Shown here: positions 31,877 to 39,416 of the stretch, in pieces | How the letters are laid out: every line of letters begins with the position of its first letter | How positions within the stretch are numbered: the stretch's first letter is position 1 | DNA from: DASYVD01 sp050693035 | GTDB lineage: Bacteria; Actinomycetota; UBA4738; CALAEC01 | Length of the DNA stretch: 43,825 bases | Assembly (NCBI GenBank): GCA_050693035.1 | Contig: JBOGWB010000071.1 | Coordinates: 1 to 43,825, forward strand | Direction of reading: 5' to 3' | The notes under the pieces: model-generated | Told to the model about the DNA's origin: nothing | What the model saw: the letters and a program-made list of their open reading frames with translations, nothing else | Database searches by the model: none | Program-made: the position numbers and the translations under genes

Positions 31877-32437
31877 CTATACGGCGGCATAGCCCAAATA
31901 CATCACTCCGGAGTCGAACGTCCGGGTCTCCGTCTGCCGGAGGCGGATCGGGTTCTCGAGGTTCGGGAAGAAGGGCGTGCCGGCTCCGAGGATGGTCGGG
32001 TGGACGACAAGGCGATACTCGTCGACCAGGCCACGGCGGATGAACGCCGAGGCCAGTGTGGGGCCACCGACGTCGAGATCGCCGTCGAACTCGGTCCGGA
32101 GCAGTGCGAGCTCGTCGCCGATGTCGCCGGTCACGAGCCGACTGTTCCAATCGACGGTGGCGAGCGTGGAGGAGAAGACGACCTTCGGCTTCTCGTTCCA
32201 GATCCGGGCAAAGTCGATCATAGCGTCGGTTGCCGATGGATCGGACGCCGCGGTCGGCCAGTACGCCGCCATCACCTCGTACAGCCGCCGACCGTAGAGG
32301 AACGCATCCGATTCGCGCGCGCGGTCGTTGAACCAGGTGTGCAGCTCCTCGTCGACGTTCGCCCAATCGAGAGCGTGGTCAGGGGTCTCGACGTAGCCGT
32401 CGAGCGACACGTTCATCAAGTAGATCAGCTTGCCCAT
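31877..32437 (-). CDS. RibD C-terminal/dihydrofolate reductase-like protein
   Basis: A 186-residue NADPH-binding protein of the RibD-C/DHFR-like family (YyaP/YwjB type). Motifs: LIYLMNVSLDGYVETPDHALDW at the N-terminus, FLYGRRLYEVM, KPKVVFSSTL, DVGGPTLASAFIRRGLVDEYRLVVHPTILGAGTPFF. It is a reductase of unknown substrate, not the folate enzyme itself. AGAGGAGC precedes the ATG. It lies upstream of the penicillin acylase gene on the same strand, 108 nt away, and is the last conserved-looking gene before the repeat-rich accessory region. Confidence 0.9.
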   Translation of the reverse strand: MGKLIYLMNVSLDGYVETPDHALDWANVDEELHTWFNDRARESDAFLYGRRLYEVMAAYWPTAASDPSATDAMIDFARIWNEKPKVVFSSTLATVDWNSRLVTGDIGDELALLRTEFDGDLDVGGPTLASAFIRRGLVDEYRLVVHPTILGAGTPFFPNLENPIRLRQTETRTFDSGVMYLGYAAV

Positions 32438-32594
32438 CCCCAGCTCCTCTCCTGTTCGTTCGCTCGCCGTCGATGGATGGAGGGCATCCTATGTCCGTCA
32501 GACATCTCCTGATGGTTCCCTCATCTTTCTTAGACCGGGTCCGAAGGGGAGACTCATCGCCGATCGCCGGTGGGGCGGAAAGCCAGCTCTGCTC

Positions 32595-32619
32595 TGCTTC
32601 CCCTTTGCTTGCTCGGCTT
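32595..32619 (+). repeat. 24-nt dispersed repeat, copy R1
   Basis: TGCTTCCCCTTTGCTTGCTC followed by GGCT. Two further copies lie at 39139 (R2) and 39364 (R3); R1 and R3 differ at 2 of 24 positions and R2 and R3 at 3. This copy sits about 100 nt upstream of the broken cyclase gene. Function unknown. Confidence 0.6.
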
Positions 32620-32721
32620 AGGCCAAGCCCCGGCATCGGAACCACCCGCCAGTGTCCCAACCTCGGACGCCCTTTCTCGGCTTTGCCCGACCTTCTACGA
32701 TGCCCCCCGAGGAGCGCGCAG

Positions 32722-33430
32722 ATGCGGGACCTGCCCACCGGGACCGTCACCTTTCTGTTCACGGACATCGAGGGTTCGACGCGGCTCCTTCGACGGCTCG
32801 GCGACCGGTACCGGGAGTTGGTAGACGGACATGGTCGAATCCTCCGCGCTGCCATCGTCGAGGGCGGCGGTGCCGAGATCAGGACCGAGGGCGACTCCTT
32901 CTTCGCCGTCTTCGCCACACCGGCGGGGGCCCTTGCTGCCGCAGTCCAGGCTCAGAGGGCCCTGGCCGCTCACCGCTGGCCCGACAGTCAGTCGGTCATG
33001 GTCCGGATGGGCCTTCACACCGGTGAAGGAGTGCTCGGCACGGATGACTACATCGGGCTCGATGTGCATCTGGCCGCCCGCATCGCTGCCGCGGGGCACG
33101 GCGGGCAGGTCTTGCTCTCGGAGGCAACCAGGGCCCTGGTCGAGCACACCCTCCCCGACGGGGTGTCTCTACGCGACCTGGGCCGGCACCGCCTGAAAGG
33201 ACATCGAGAACCCAGAGCATCTGTACGACCTGATCATCGATGCCATGCCCGCAGATTTTCCCGCGATCCGTACCGTGGATGCCCGGCCCACCAATCTGCC
33301 GCCGCAGCGGACCTCCTTCGTCGGCCGGGAGCGGGAGGCGGCCGAGATCACGGGCCTCCTGGCGGAGGCCCGACTCCTCACCCTCACCGGGCCGGGTGGC
33401 ACCGGCAAGACCCGGCTGCCATCTCGGGTG
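32722..33430 (+). pseudogene. Broken adenylate/guanylate cyclase-AAA ATPase regulator
   Basis: The first 160 codons encode a class III nucleotide cyclase domain (TGTVTFLFTDIEGSTRLLRRLGD, AEIRTEGDSFFAVFATPAGAL, MGLHTGEG, YIGLDVHLAARIAAAGHGGQVLLSEAT). After HRLKG the frame is lost at AAAGG (33196-33200), where one extra A is present. The continuation is readable in another frame (DIENPEHLYDLIIDAMPADF, NLPPQRTSFVGRE) up to the Walker A motif GPGGTGKT. Homology then ends, where intact relatives continue for several hundred residues of ATPase and TPR repeats. It is thus frameshifted and truncated, ending about 40 nt before tRNA fragment F1. GAGGAG and TACGAT boxes upstream still look functional. 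Confidence 0.85.
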
Positions 33431-33472
33431 TGGCGAAGTCGAGGCGCGCTCTGGCCTATGACAACGCCTGGG

Positions 33473-33518
33473 TGGGAGCTGGTGGTTTCGAACCACCGAG
33501 CTCCGCCTTGTAAGGACG
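33473..33518 (-). repeat. tRNA-Val 3'-half fragment F1
   Basis: On the minus strand this 46-nt stretch reads as the 3' half of a tRNA: anticodon loop CTTACAA (anticodon UAC, valine), variable loop, a T arm GGTGG-TTCGAAA-CCACC and the 3' acceptor strand AGCTCCC-A. No D arm or 5' acceptor strand precedes it. It differs from F2 at 3 of 46 positions. It lies at the truncation point of the cyclase pseudogene. Confidence 0.8.
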
Positions 33519-33717
33519 AGGATCAGGACTCTCCGACCAGAGAGAATCCGGACAGAGCCCGCGTTCCTAGATCCGGGACTCGGCCTGCTGAGCCCCGACC
33601 TGCGTAGCCAGAGAAACAGATCTGAGCTCCTCCTGCAGGGATTCCTGGCCGCCCCACGTGGGCCTCGAGCCCGAGCGTCTCAGCGCATACGGAGGAAGCT
33701 GACGTACCCTTGGTCGG

Positions 33718-35280
33718 GTGACGGAGAAGGCACCATCGGACACCGAGCCGGTCCGAGCCGCCGAGATCATCGCCGCCGCGTGCCTGGCCACCGATCTGGG
33801 CATGGGGTTCCCATTCGAGCACGGCCTCCACGGCACGCTGATGGCCATGAGGCTCGCCGATTTGCTCGATGTCGATTCTGAGACCGCATCCCAGACCTAC
33901 TACGCCTCTCTCCTGATGTACTCGGGATGCACGACCGACTCCGACGTCGCGTCCCGGATCTTCGCGGGAAGCCGCACCGAGAATGTCACTCCGGTGCAAT
34001 TCGGATCAGGAGCGGAGGCCCTGGCCGGTGTCATGCGCGCTCTCTCTCGCCCCGGCGGTCCCCCCCACCAGCGCATCTATGACATCGGTAGGCGCCTGGT
34101 GCCGGCGGCCAGGTTCAGGAAGCCGCATTTCACCGCCCTGTGCGAGGTCGCCGAGATGATGGCGAAGCGGCTCGGTCTGCCCCCGGCCGTGCATGGTCTC
34201 TTTCCCTACCTCACCGAGCGATGGGACGGGAAGGGCGTGCTGAAGCGGGCCGCGCGCGAGGAGATTCCCCTGCCCGTTCGCATCGTGCACGTCGCTCGTG
34301 ACGCCGCGTACCAGCGGCTCGTGGGCGGCGACGATCAGGCCCTGGACGTGATCCACCAGCGGGCCGGGCACGCCTTCGACCCCGCCGTCGCGGGCCGGTT
34401 CGCCGAGGCAGCGGCGGAGATCATCGGCGGGGCGGAGGAGGCCGCATCGGCGTGGGAAGCGACCCTCGCCGCCGAGCCCCGTCCCTGGCTGACCCTCGAG
34501 GACGATGGGGTGGACCGGGCTCTCGCCGCGATCGGCGACTTCGCCGACCTCGTTGCGCCCCATCTCTCCGGCCACTCGAGCGGCGTGAGCGAGCTGGCGG
34601 TCGCCGCCGCCCGCGTCTGCCGATTCGATGACGCGAACCTGGCGCTGGTGCGGCGAGCCGGGCTCGTGCACGACGTGGGGAGAGTCGCGATCGGTCCCCG
34701 CATCTGGCAGAAGCCGGCCGCCCTGACGGTCGACGAGTGGGAGCACGTGCGGCTGCACCCCTATCACACGGAGCGCGTCTTGCTTCGCTCACCGCTCTTG
34801 GCCTCGCTGGCCGAGCTGGCCTGTGCGCACCACGAGCGGCTGGACGGGACCGGGTACCACCGCAGGGTGCCGGCGGCCTCGCTCACCCGCGGCGCGCGCC
34901 TCCTCGCCGCCGCCGACGCCTTCCACGCGATGGGTGAGCCGCGCCCGCATCGCGAGGCGCTTCCGCCCGAGCACGCGGCGGAGCTGCTCGGCGGGGAGGC
35001 GCGCGCCGGACGCCAGGACTCCGAGATGGTCGCTGCGGTCATCGAGGCCGCCGGACAGCCGGCCCCCCCGGTCGAGCGCCCGGCCGGGTTGACCGAGCGA
35101 GAGGCCGAGGTCGTGGGGCTCCTGGCCAGGGGTCTCCAGACGAAGCAGGTGGCGCGGAGACTGGGCATCTCGATCAAGACCGCCGACCGCCACATCCAGA
35201 ACGCCTACCGGAAGATCGGTGTCTCCACCCGAGCAGCCGCCACCCTGTTCGCGATGGAGCACGGCCTCGTGTCCGCCTGA
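33718..35280 (+). CDS. HD-GYP-like regulator with LuxR-type DNA-binding domain
   Basis: A 520-residue soluble protein. The N-terminal half (FEHGLHGTLMAMRLADLLD, ALCEVAEMMAKRLGLP) looks like a degenerate HD-type helical domain. A second HD-GYP-like domain follows (HSSGVSELAVAAARVC, GLVHDVGRVAIGPRIW, HHERLDGTGYHRRV), with His-Asp intact but GYH instead of GYP. The C-terminus is a LuxR helix-turn-helix (GLTEREAEVVGLLARGLQTKQVARRLGIS). HD-GYP domains usually hydrolyse cyclic di-GMP, so this may couple a nucleotide signal to transcription. GTG start without Shine-Dalgarno; a TACCCT hexamer ends 7 nt upstream. The monooxygenase gene follows 135 nt downstream. Confidence 0.88.
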   Translation: MTEKAPSDTEPVRAAEIIAAACLATDLGMGFPFEHGLHGTLMAMRLADLLDVDSETASQTYYASLLMYSGCTTDSDVASRIFAGSRTENVTPVQFGSGAEALAGVMRALSRPGGPPHQRIYDIGRRLVPAARFRKPHFTALCEVAEMMAKRLGLPPAVHGLFPYLTERWDGKGVLKRAAREEIPLPVRIVHVARDAAYQRLVGGDDQALDVIHQRAGHAFDPAVAGRFAEAAAEIIGGAEEAASAWEATLAAEPRPWLTLEDDGVDRALAAIGDFADLVAPHLSGHSSGVSELAVAAARVCRFDDANLALVRRAGLVHDVGRVAIGPRIWQKPAALTVDEWEHVRLHPYHTERVLLRSPLLASLAELACAHHERLDGTGYHRRVPAASLTRGARLLAAADAFHAMGEPRPHREALPPEHAAELLGGEARAGRQDSEMVAAVIEAAGQPAPPVERPAGLTEREAEVVGLLARGLQTKQVARRLGISIKTADRHIQNAYRKIGVSTRAAATLFAMEHGLVSA

Positions 35281-35415
35281 GTGTCGCCGCTCACGACGTG
35301 AGGAGAACTCCCGATTCCCCGACGCCCCCGCGGCCCCTACGGTCGGTGGCATGGCGGCGCGCCGGGACGCCGACCTCCAGGTGCTCGGTCGCCGCGCACG
35401 AAGGAGGCGGTAGCG

Positions 35416-36558
35416 ATGAAGGATCTGCACACTGAGCGGATAGATACGCTCGTCATCGGGGGTGGCCAGGCCGGGCTCTCGGTCGGATACCACCTCGCTC
35501 GACGGGGCGTTCCGTTCGTAATCCTCGATACCAACCGGAGGGTCGGTGACTCGTGGCGGAATCGCTGGGACTCGCTGCGGCTCTTCACCCCCAACCGCTT
35601 CAACGGGCTCCCCGGCATGCCCTTCCCCGGCCCTCGCTGGGAACTCCCAACCAAGGACGAGTTTGCTGACTATCTCGAGAGCTACGCGCACCGGTTCGAG
35701 CTGCCGGTGCGGACCGGCGTCGAGGTGGAGCGGCTGGCCCGGAACGGGGATCGTTTCGTGGCGACCGCCGGCGAGCGGCGTCTCGAGGCCGACAACGTGG
35801 TGGTGGCCATGTCATCGTGGCAGCGACCCCGGGTACCGCAGTTCGCATCACAGCTCGATCCCGGGATCCGTCAGCTTCATGTCGCCGAGTACCGAAACCC
35901 TCGCCAGCTCCAAGACGGAGACGCCCTCGTGGTGGGGGCGGGCAACTCGGGAGCAGAAGTCGCCCTCGATCTGGCGGGAACTCGCCGGGTCTGGCTGTCG
36001 GGGCCGGACACGGGTCATCTCCCGTTTCGGCCGGAAAGCGCTGTGGCACGGGTGCTGATGCCGTTCATCGGTCGGGTCATCTTTCATCGGGTTCTCACGA
36101 CCAGCACCCCGATCGGGAGGAGGGTCCGCCCCAAGATGCTGGCCAAGGGAGATCTGCTGATCCGGATCAAGCCCAAGGATCTGACAGCGGCGGGGGTGGA
36201 GCGGGTGCCCCGGACCACGGGCGTGGAGGAAGGGCTTCCTCAACTCGAGGACGGCCGTCGTCTGGATGTCGCCAATGTGGTCTGGTGTTCCGGGTTCGAT
36301 CCGGGCTTCTCCTGGATCGACCTGCCTGTGCTCGGCTCGAAGGAGCCGAATCACAACCGGGGCGTCGTTGACACCGAGCCGGGCCTCTATTTCGTCGGTC
36401 TCAAGTTTCTCTATTCGAAGTCCTCGGAACAGATCCACGGAGTGGGCCGCGACGCTGTGCGCATCGCCGGCTTGATCGCCGCCCGGCGCGACGAGCGTGT
36501 GACCGTCCGGAATCTCCCGAGGAGTCAGGGGCATCCTCGGCTGGAAAGCCGCCCCTGA
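35416..36558 (+). CDS. Flavin-dependent monooxygenase (CzcO-like)
   Basis: A 380-residue flavoprotein of the FMO/CzcO group. FAD-binding GGGQAGLSVGYHLARRG, the flavin-pocket segment GDSWRNRWDSLRLFTPNRFN, a second Rossmann motif VVGAGNSGAEVALDLAG for NADPH, and the C-terminal VVWCSGFDPGFSWIDLPVL with GLYFVGLKFLYSKSSEQIHGVG. It oxidises an unknown substrate, perhaps a small organic molecule. AAGGAGGCGG precedes the ATG. It forms a same-strand pair with the HD-LuxR regulator, and both lie between tRNA fragments F1 and F2; the last residues end 17 nt before F2. Confidence 0.9.
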   Translation: MKDLHTERIDTLVIGGGQAGLSVGYHLARRGVPFVILDTNRRVGDSWRNRWDSLRLFTPNRFNGLPGMPFPGPRWELPTKDEFADYLESYAHRFELPVRTGVEVERLARNGDRFVATAGERRLEADNVVVAMSSWQRPRVPQFASQLDPGIRQLHVAEYRNPRQLQDGDALVVGAGNSGAEVALDLAGTRRVWLSGPDTGHLPFRPESAVARVLMPFIGRVIFHRVLTTSTPIGRRVRPKMLAKGDLLIRIKPKDLTAAGVERVPRTTGVEEGLPQLEDGRRLDVANVVWCSGFDPGFSWIDLPVLGSKEPNHNRGVVDTEPGLYFVGLKFLYSKSSEQIHGVGRDAVRIAGLIAARRDERVTVRNLPRSQGHPRLESRP

Positions 36559-36574
36559 CCTGCTGCTTTCCTGG

Positions 36575-36653
36575 TGGGCGCTGGTGGTTTCGAACCACCG
36601 ACCTCCGCCTTGTAAGGGCGTTACCTGGGCAGGCTCGCTACCTGCGGAAACGG
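36575..36653 (-). repeat. tRNA-Val 3'-half fragment F2 with extended repeat
   Basis: Minus strand: anticodon loop CTTACAA in an imperfect arm, T arm GGTGG-TTCGAAA-CCACC, acceptor strand AGCGCCC and an encoded ACCA. The match with F3 continues about 30 nt upstream of the anticodon arm (79 against 78 nt, one indel and a few substitutions), so the repeat unit is longer than the tRNA part. The 5' acceptor partner GGGCGCT and a D arm are absent, so it is not a working tRNA. Confidence 0.82.
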
Positions 36654-36904
36654 TGACGGCCTCCTCAGAGGCGCTCCCACCAACGCCTGAACCTCCCCGG
36701 CGAGCCCCTTTCCAGTTTCCTCCAAGAAATCTCAGCGGCTCCGTCAGCGGAAAGAACTCTCCGTGCATCCATGGACAGATGATCAGACAACCCCTCTTGC
36801 AGCCAGGACGAAAGGAGGTCACCAGGCTCCACCCTGCCGGTATCCCCAGCAGGGAGCGACGAGGGATTTCCCTGAGGACCACGGTCTAGTAGGAGGAGGT
36901 TGAC
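36654..36904. other. Leader region of the cupin gene
   Basis: About 250 nt between F2 and the cupin gene. I see no gene. The last 20 nt hold a strong ribosome site (AGGAGGAGG). A promoter is expected here, but no box pair stands out. Confidence 0.45.
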
Positions 36905-37390
36905 GTGAAGCGGAACATCCTGACAGCTCTCCTGGCGGCGATTCTCGCCGCCACAGCGGCTGCCGTCGCTCTCGCCTCGCCGCCGATGGGGGTGACGCCG
37001 ACGCTGCTCGCGCGGGGAACGTACGACGCCTTCAAGGTGAAGTCCGATCGGAGCGGGCCGATCGAGTTCAAGGCAAAGGCCAAGCCAGCGATCGACATCG
37101 TCGTGCGAAGGCACGACTACCTTGTGGGATCCACCACCGGCTGGCACACGCACCCCGGTCCCGTGTTCATCACCGTCACGCAGGGAACACTCACCTATTA
37201 CGAGTACGACGACCCCACCTGCACACCCCACGTCGTGTCGGCGGGGCAGGGGTTCGTGGACAACGGACGCGGACACATCGTCCGGAACGAGTCCGGGCAG
37301 CCCGCCCAAGACGTGAGCGTGATCACCGCACCTGTGGGAGGCGCCTTCCGCGGCGAGCTCACAGCTCCCGGGCCCTTCTGCGGGTTCTAA
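36905..37390 (+). CDS. Secreted cupin-domain protein
   Basis: A 161-residue protein with a Sec signal peptide (MKRNILTALLAAILAATAAA, likely cut near residue 25) and a single cupin barrel. The metal-binding His pair is in TTGWHTHPGPVFITVTQG; the usual glutamate of motif 1 is not obvious. The second motif region is GQGFVDNGRGHIVRNE. Cysteines at TCTPH and at the C-terminus (PFCGF) may form a disulfide. Function unknown. The start is GTG 36905 behind AGGAGGAGG. It stands before the sigma factor gene in the F2-F3 block and is followed by a hairpin. Confidence 0.87.
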   Translation: MKRNILTALLAAILAATAAAVALASPPMGVTPTLLARGTYDAFKVKSDRSGPIEFKAKAKPAIDIVVRRHDYLVGSTTGWHTHPGPVFITVTQGTLTYYEYDDPTCTPHVVSAGQGFVDNGRGHIVRNESGQPAQDVSVITAPVGGAFRGELTAPGPFCGF

Positions 37391-37392
37391 GA

Positions 37393-37431
37393 ATCGGCCC
37401 GCTCCGCGAAGCCGCAGCCAGCGGGGCCGAT
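37393..37431 (+). terminator. Possible terminator after the cupin gene
   Basis: ATCGGCCCGCT pairs with AGCGGGGCCGAT (one bulged G) across a 16-nt loop, 3 nt after the stop. A U-tract is lacking. Confidence 0.45.
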
Positions 37432-37588
37432 GACGTGGGCAGCGGGAGGAGGCGGCCGTCAGGACCGCCGGCTCCCCCGCCGCCCGTGCCGGAGGACCGG
37501 TATCAGCGGCGCACTCAGCTGCTCCCGCCGGTAGCTCGCCATGGAAGGGAAATACTGGCACCATCAGCGTCAGCGCAAGGAGCTCCTC

Positions 37589-38128
37589 GTGCATCCAAGG
37601 ATCGTGGGGGCAGAGGGTGACGTGGCCCGGCTCCCCTCGGAACATGCCGAAGCATGGGTCCGCTTCGACGAGTTCTTCGAGGAGAAGCACGAGCGCCTGT
37701 TCAAGGCCCTCTACTTCGTGACCGGGAACCGCCACGATGCGGAGGAACTCATGCAGGACGCATTCCTGAAGCTCTGGGAGCGGTGGGATGAGATCCACCG
37801 GATCACCGATCCAACCGCGTACCTGTTCCGCGTGGCCCTCAACGGATTCAGGATGCGCTATCGGCGCGCCGCGATGGCCGTCCGGAAGGTGCTGCCCGTC
37901 CCCGAGGGGCGCGACGACTTCCTCGATGCGGAGATGCGAGCCGACGTGCGCCGCCTGCTGCTCCAGGTGACCCCCCGGCAGCGCGCCGCTCTCCTGCTCC
38001 TGGATCTGCTCGGGTATCCGGCTGACCAGGCGGGGCGCATCATGCGGGTGAGCCCCTCCACGGTGAGGGCCCTGGCGACCAAGGGCCGACGAGCCCTCCG
38101 TGAGGCTGAGGGAGCCTGGGATGCCTAA
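37589..38128 (+). CDS. ECF-like sigma-70 family sigma factor
   Basis: A 179-residue RNA polymerase sigma factor with region 2 (FDEFFEEKHERLFKALYFVTGNRHDAEELMQDAFLKLW) and region 4 (LLQVTPRQRAALLLLDLLGYPADQAGRIMRVSPSTVRALATKGRRAL), joined by a short linker, the SigE/ECF type. The GTG at 37589 is preferred because AAGGAG lies 6 nt upstream; an ATG at 37541 has no ribosome site. The stop overlaps the start of the following membrane protein gene by 8 nt (ATGCCTAA), the usual coupling of a sigma factor with its anti-sigma factor. Confidence 0.9.
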   Translation: MHPRIVGAEGDVARLPSEHAEAWVRFDEFFEEKHERLFKALYFVTGNRHDAEELMQDAFLKLWERWDEIHRITDPTAYLFRVALNGFRMRYRRAAMAVRKVLPVPEGRDDFLDAEMRADVRRLLLQVTPRQRAALLLLDLLGYPADQAGRIMRVSPSTVRALATKGRRALREAEGAWDA

Positions 38129-39119
38129 CGTTCAGGATCTGTTCCGCATGGCCACGCAGAAAGTGACGGCCGATCCAGGAGCGCTCGAGCGGCAGCACCG
38201 CGGGCAGCGGCGACGCAGCCTTCGGCGGAAGGCGGAAGTCTACGCCCTGGTCGGTGCTCTGGTCGTGGTGGGCGCGGCGCTCGGAATCGGCGCGCTCCGC
38301 TACCTCAGCGACGGCCAGCCGCGCCCCGGGAGGGCCCCGAACGTCAGTCCTGAAGGCACCGACCAGTCGCCGACCCCGGTCGAAGAGCTCCCCCCGACGG
38401 TCGACCGGCTGGCCGGAATCTGGCTCATCAGGCCCGACGGAGATCTCCTGCTCAGGCTCGGGCGCGACGGCAGCTTCGCCTTCATCCCCGACGGATATGT
38501 GGGGGGTTTTGGGACCTATGAGGTGATGGGTCAAACCATCACGTTCACATACACCGGCGGTCGGTTCTGTAGCGGCATGTTCACCTGGGAAGCGGGCCTG
38601 CCCGAGGACGGACGCCTCCGCGCCGTGAACATCCGGAGTACGTCCCCGTGCGAACCCGAGCGCCAGGTGGGACGCGAGACCAATTGGACCAGGGTCTCAC
38701 CGTGGTCGGATGCCGCGGGCCAGATCACGGCGGAGAGATCCCCTCCCCTAGCCCATGAACCGCGAATCCCTTCCGAGTCACTGATCCAAGGGGTCTGGCT
38801 CTTGGAGGAACGCGGAGTCCTCCTCCGACTCGGGGGTGGCTCCTATGCCCTCGACGGTGGCGGAGAGCTCGTCACGGTCCCGGACGACCAGGGGACGTTC
38901 GAGGTCGACAGCGCCACGGGAGTCTTCAGCTTCACCAGCGGGCCGAACTCCCGGACGTGCGCCGAGGGTGATAGCTGGGCGTGGGCCAACGCTGAGCTCT
39001 CCACCAACACTGAGTTCAGTGTGATGAGGTTGCGCGCGATAGTCACCGAGGACGCCTGCGGGAAGAACCTCGGGCCGGATCTGGTGTGGTTCCGGCTGCA
39101 AGACCTACTGGCCGGGTAG
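38121..39119 (+). CDS. Single-pass membrane protein, probable anti-sigma partner
   Basis: A 332-residue protein: a basic cytosolic N-terminus of about 42 residues (MPNVQDLFRMATQK, RGQRRRSLRRK), one membrane helix (about residues 44-65, ALVGALVVVGAALGIGAL), a Pro/Thr-rich linker, and two tandem extracellular beta-rich domains of about 100 residues. Each has GxW, LRLG, GTYEV/GTFEV and paired cysteines (FCSG and SPCEP; TCAEG and DACGK). No known anti-sigma motif (ZAS) is visible, so the role is inferred from translational coupling with the sigma gene. The duplicated outer domain could be the sensor. Confidence 0.82.
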   Translation: MPNVQDLFRMATQKVTADPGALERQHRGQRRRSLRRKAEVYALVGALVVVGAALGIGALRYLSDGQPRPGRAPNVSPEGTDQSPTPVEELPPTVDRLAGIWLIRPDGDLLLRLGRDGSFAFIPDGYVGGFGTYEVMGQTITFTYTGGRFCSGMFTWEAGLPEDGRLRAVNIRSTSPCEPERQVGRETNWTRVSPWSDAAGQITAERSPPLAHEPRIPSESLIQGVWLLEERGVLLRLGGGSYALDGGGELVTVPDDQGTFEVDSATGVFSFTSGPNSRTCAEGDSWAWANAELSTNTEFSVMRLRAIVTEDACGKNLGPDLVWFRLQDLLAG

Positions 39120-39138
39120 GGTCGGGCTCCTGTCCCCG

Positions 39139-39162
39139 TGCTTCCTTTTCGCTTGCCCCGCT
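39139..39162 (+). repeat. 24-nt dispersed repeat, copy R2
   Basis: TGCTTCCTTTTCGCTTGCCC followed by CGCT; lies between the membrane protein gene and tRNA fragment F3. Together with R3 it flanks F3 in direct orientation (225 nt from start to start). Confidence 0.55.
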
Positions 39163-39216
39163 GGACGGGCCGAGGCATCGGGAGGGAGGAAGCGGGGCGC
39201 TGACGCACGGCTGAAC

Positions 39217-39294
39217 TGGGCGCTGGTGGTTTCGAACCACCGACCTCCGCCTTGTAAGGGCGTTCCTGGGCAGGCCAGCTACCTGGTGAAACGG
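39217..39294 (-). repeat. tRNA-Val 3'-half fragment F3 with extended repeat
   Basis: Its first 48 nt (plus strand) are identical to F2, including the T arm, anticodon loop and acceptor strand AGCGCCC; the CCA end is lost (AGTT instead). The similarity goes on through CCTGGGCAGGC to GAAACGG. No 5' tRNA half. It lies between the sigma/membrane gene pair and the kinase gene, flanked by R2 and R3. Confidence 0.82.
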
Positions 39295-39363
39295 ACGAAG
39301 GGGCTGCTCAAGGCCCGTATCAGGAGCGCAAGGGCACAGGTTGGCACCCGCCAGCATAGGTGG

Positions 39364-39387
39364 TGCTTCCTTTTTGCTTGCTCGGCT
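39364..39387 (+). repeat. 24-nt dispersed repeat, copy R3
   Basis: TGCTTCCTTTTTGCTTGCTC followed by GGCT; 69 nt beyond F3 and 29 nt before the stop of the kinase gene on the other strand. Confidence 0.6.
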
Positions 39388-39416
39388 CCCGCCGACCTCG
39401 ATATCTCGGGCGCTCT

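Noticed and set aside
33190..33260. Programmed frameshift in the cyclase gene
   Set aside because: The slippery context is weak and the downstream ATPase part is itself truncated, so decay explains it better.
36575..36653. An intact tRNA-Val gene on the minus strand
   Set aside because: T arm, anticodon loop and CCA are present, but no D arm and no GGGCGCT 5' acceptor strand occur at the right distance in any of the three copies.
33473..39294. A CRISPR-like or tandem repeat array
   Set aside because: Repeats are about 3 kb and 2.6 kb apart with genes between, so neither array type fits.
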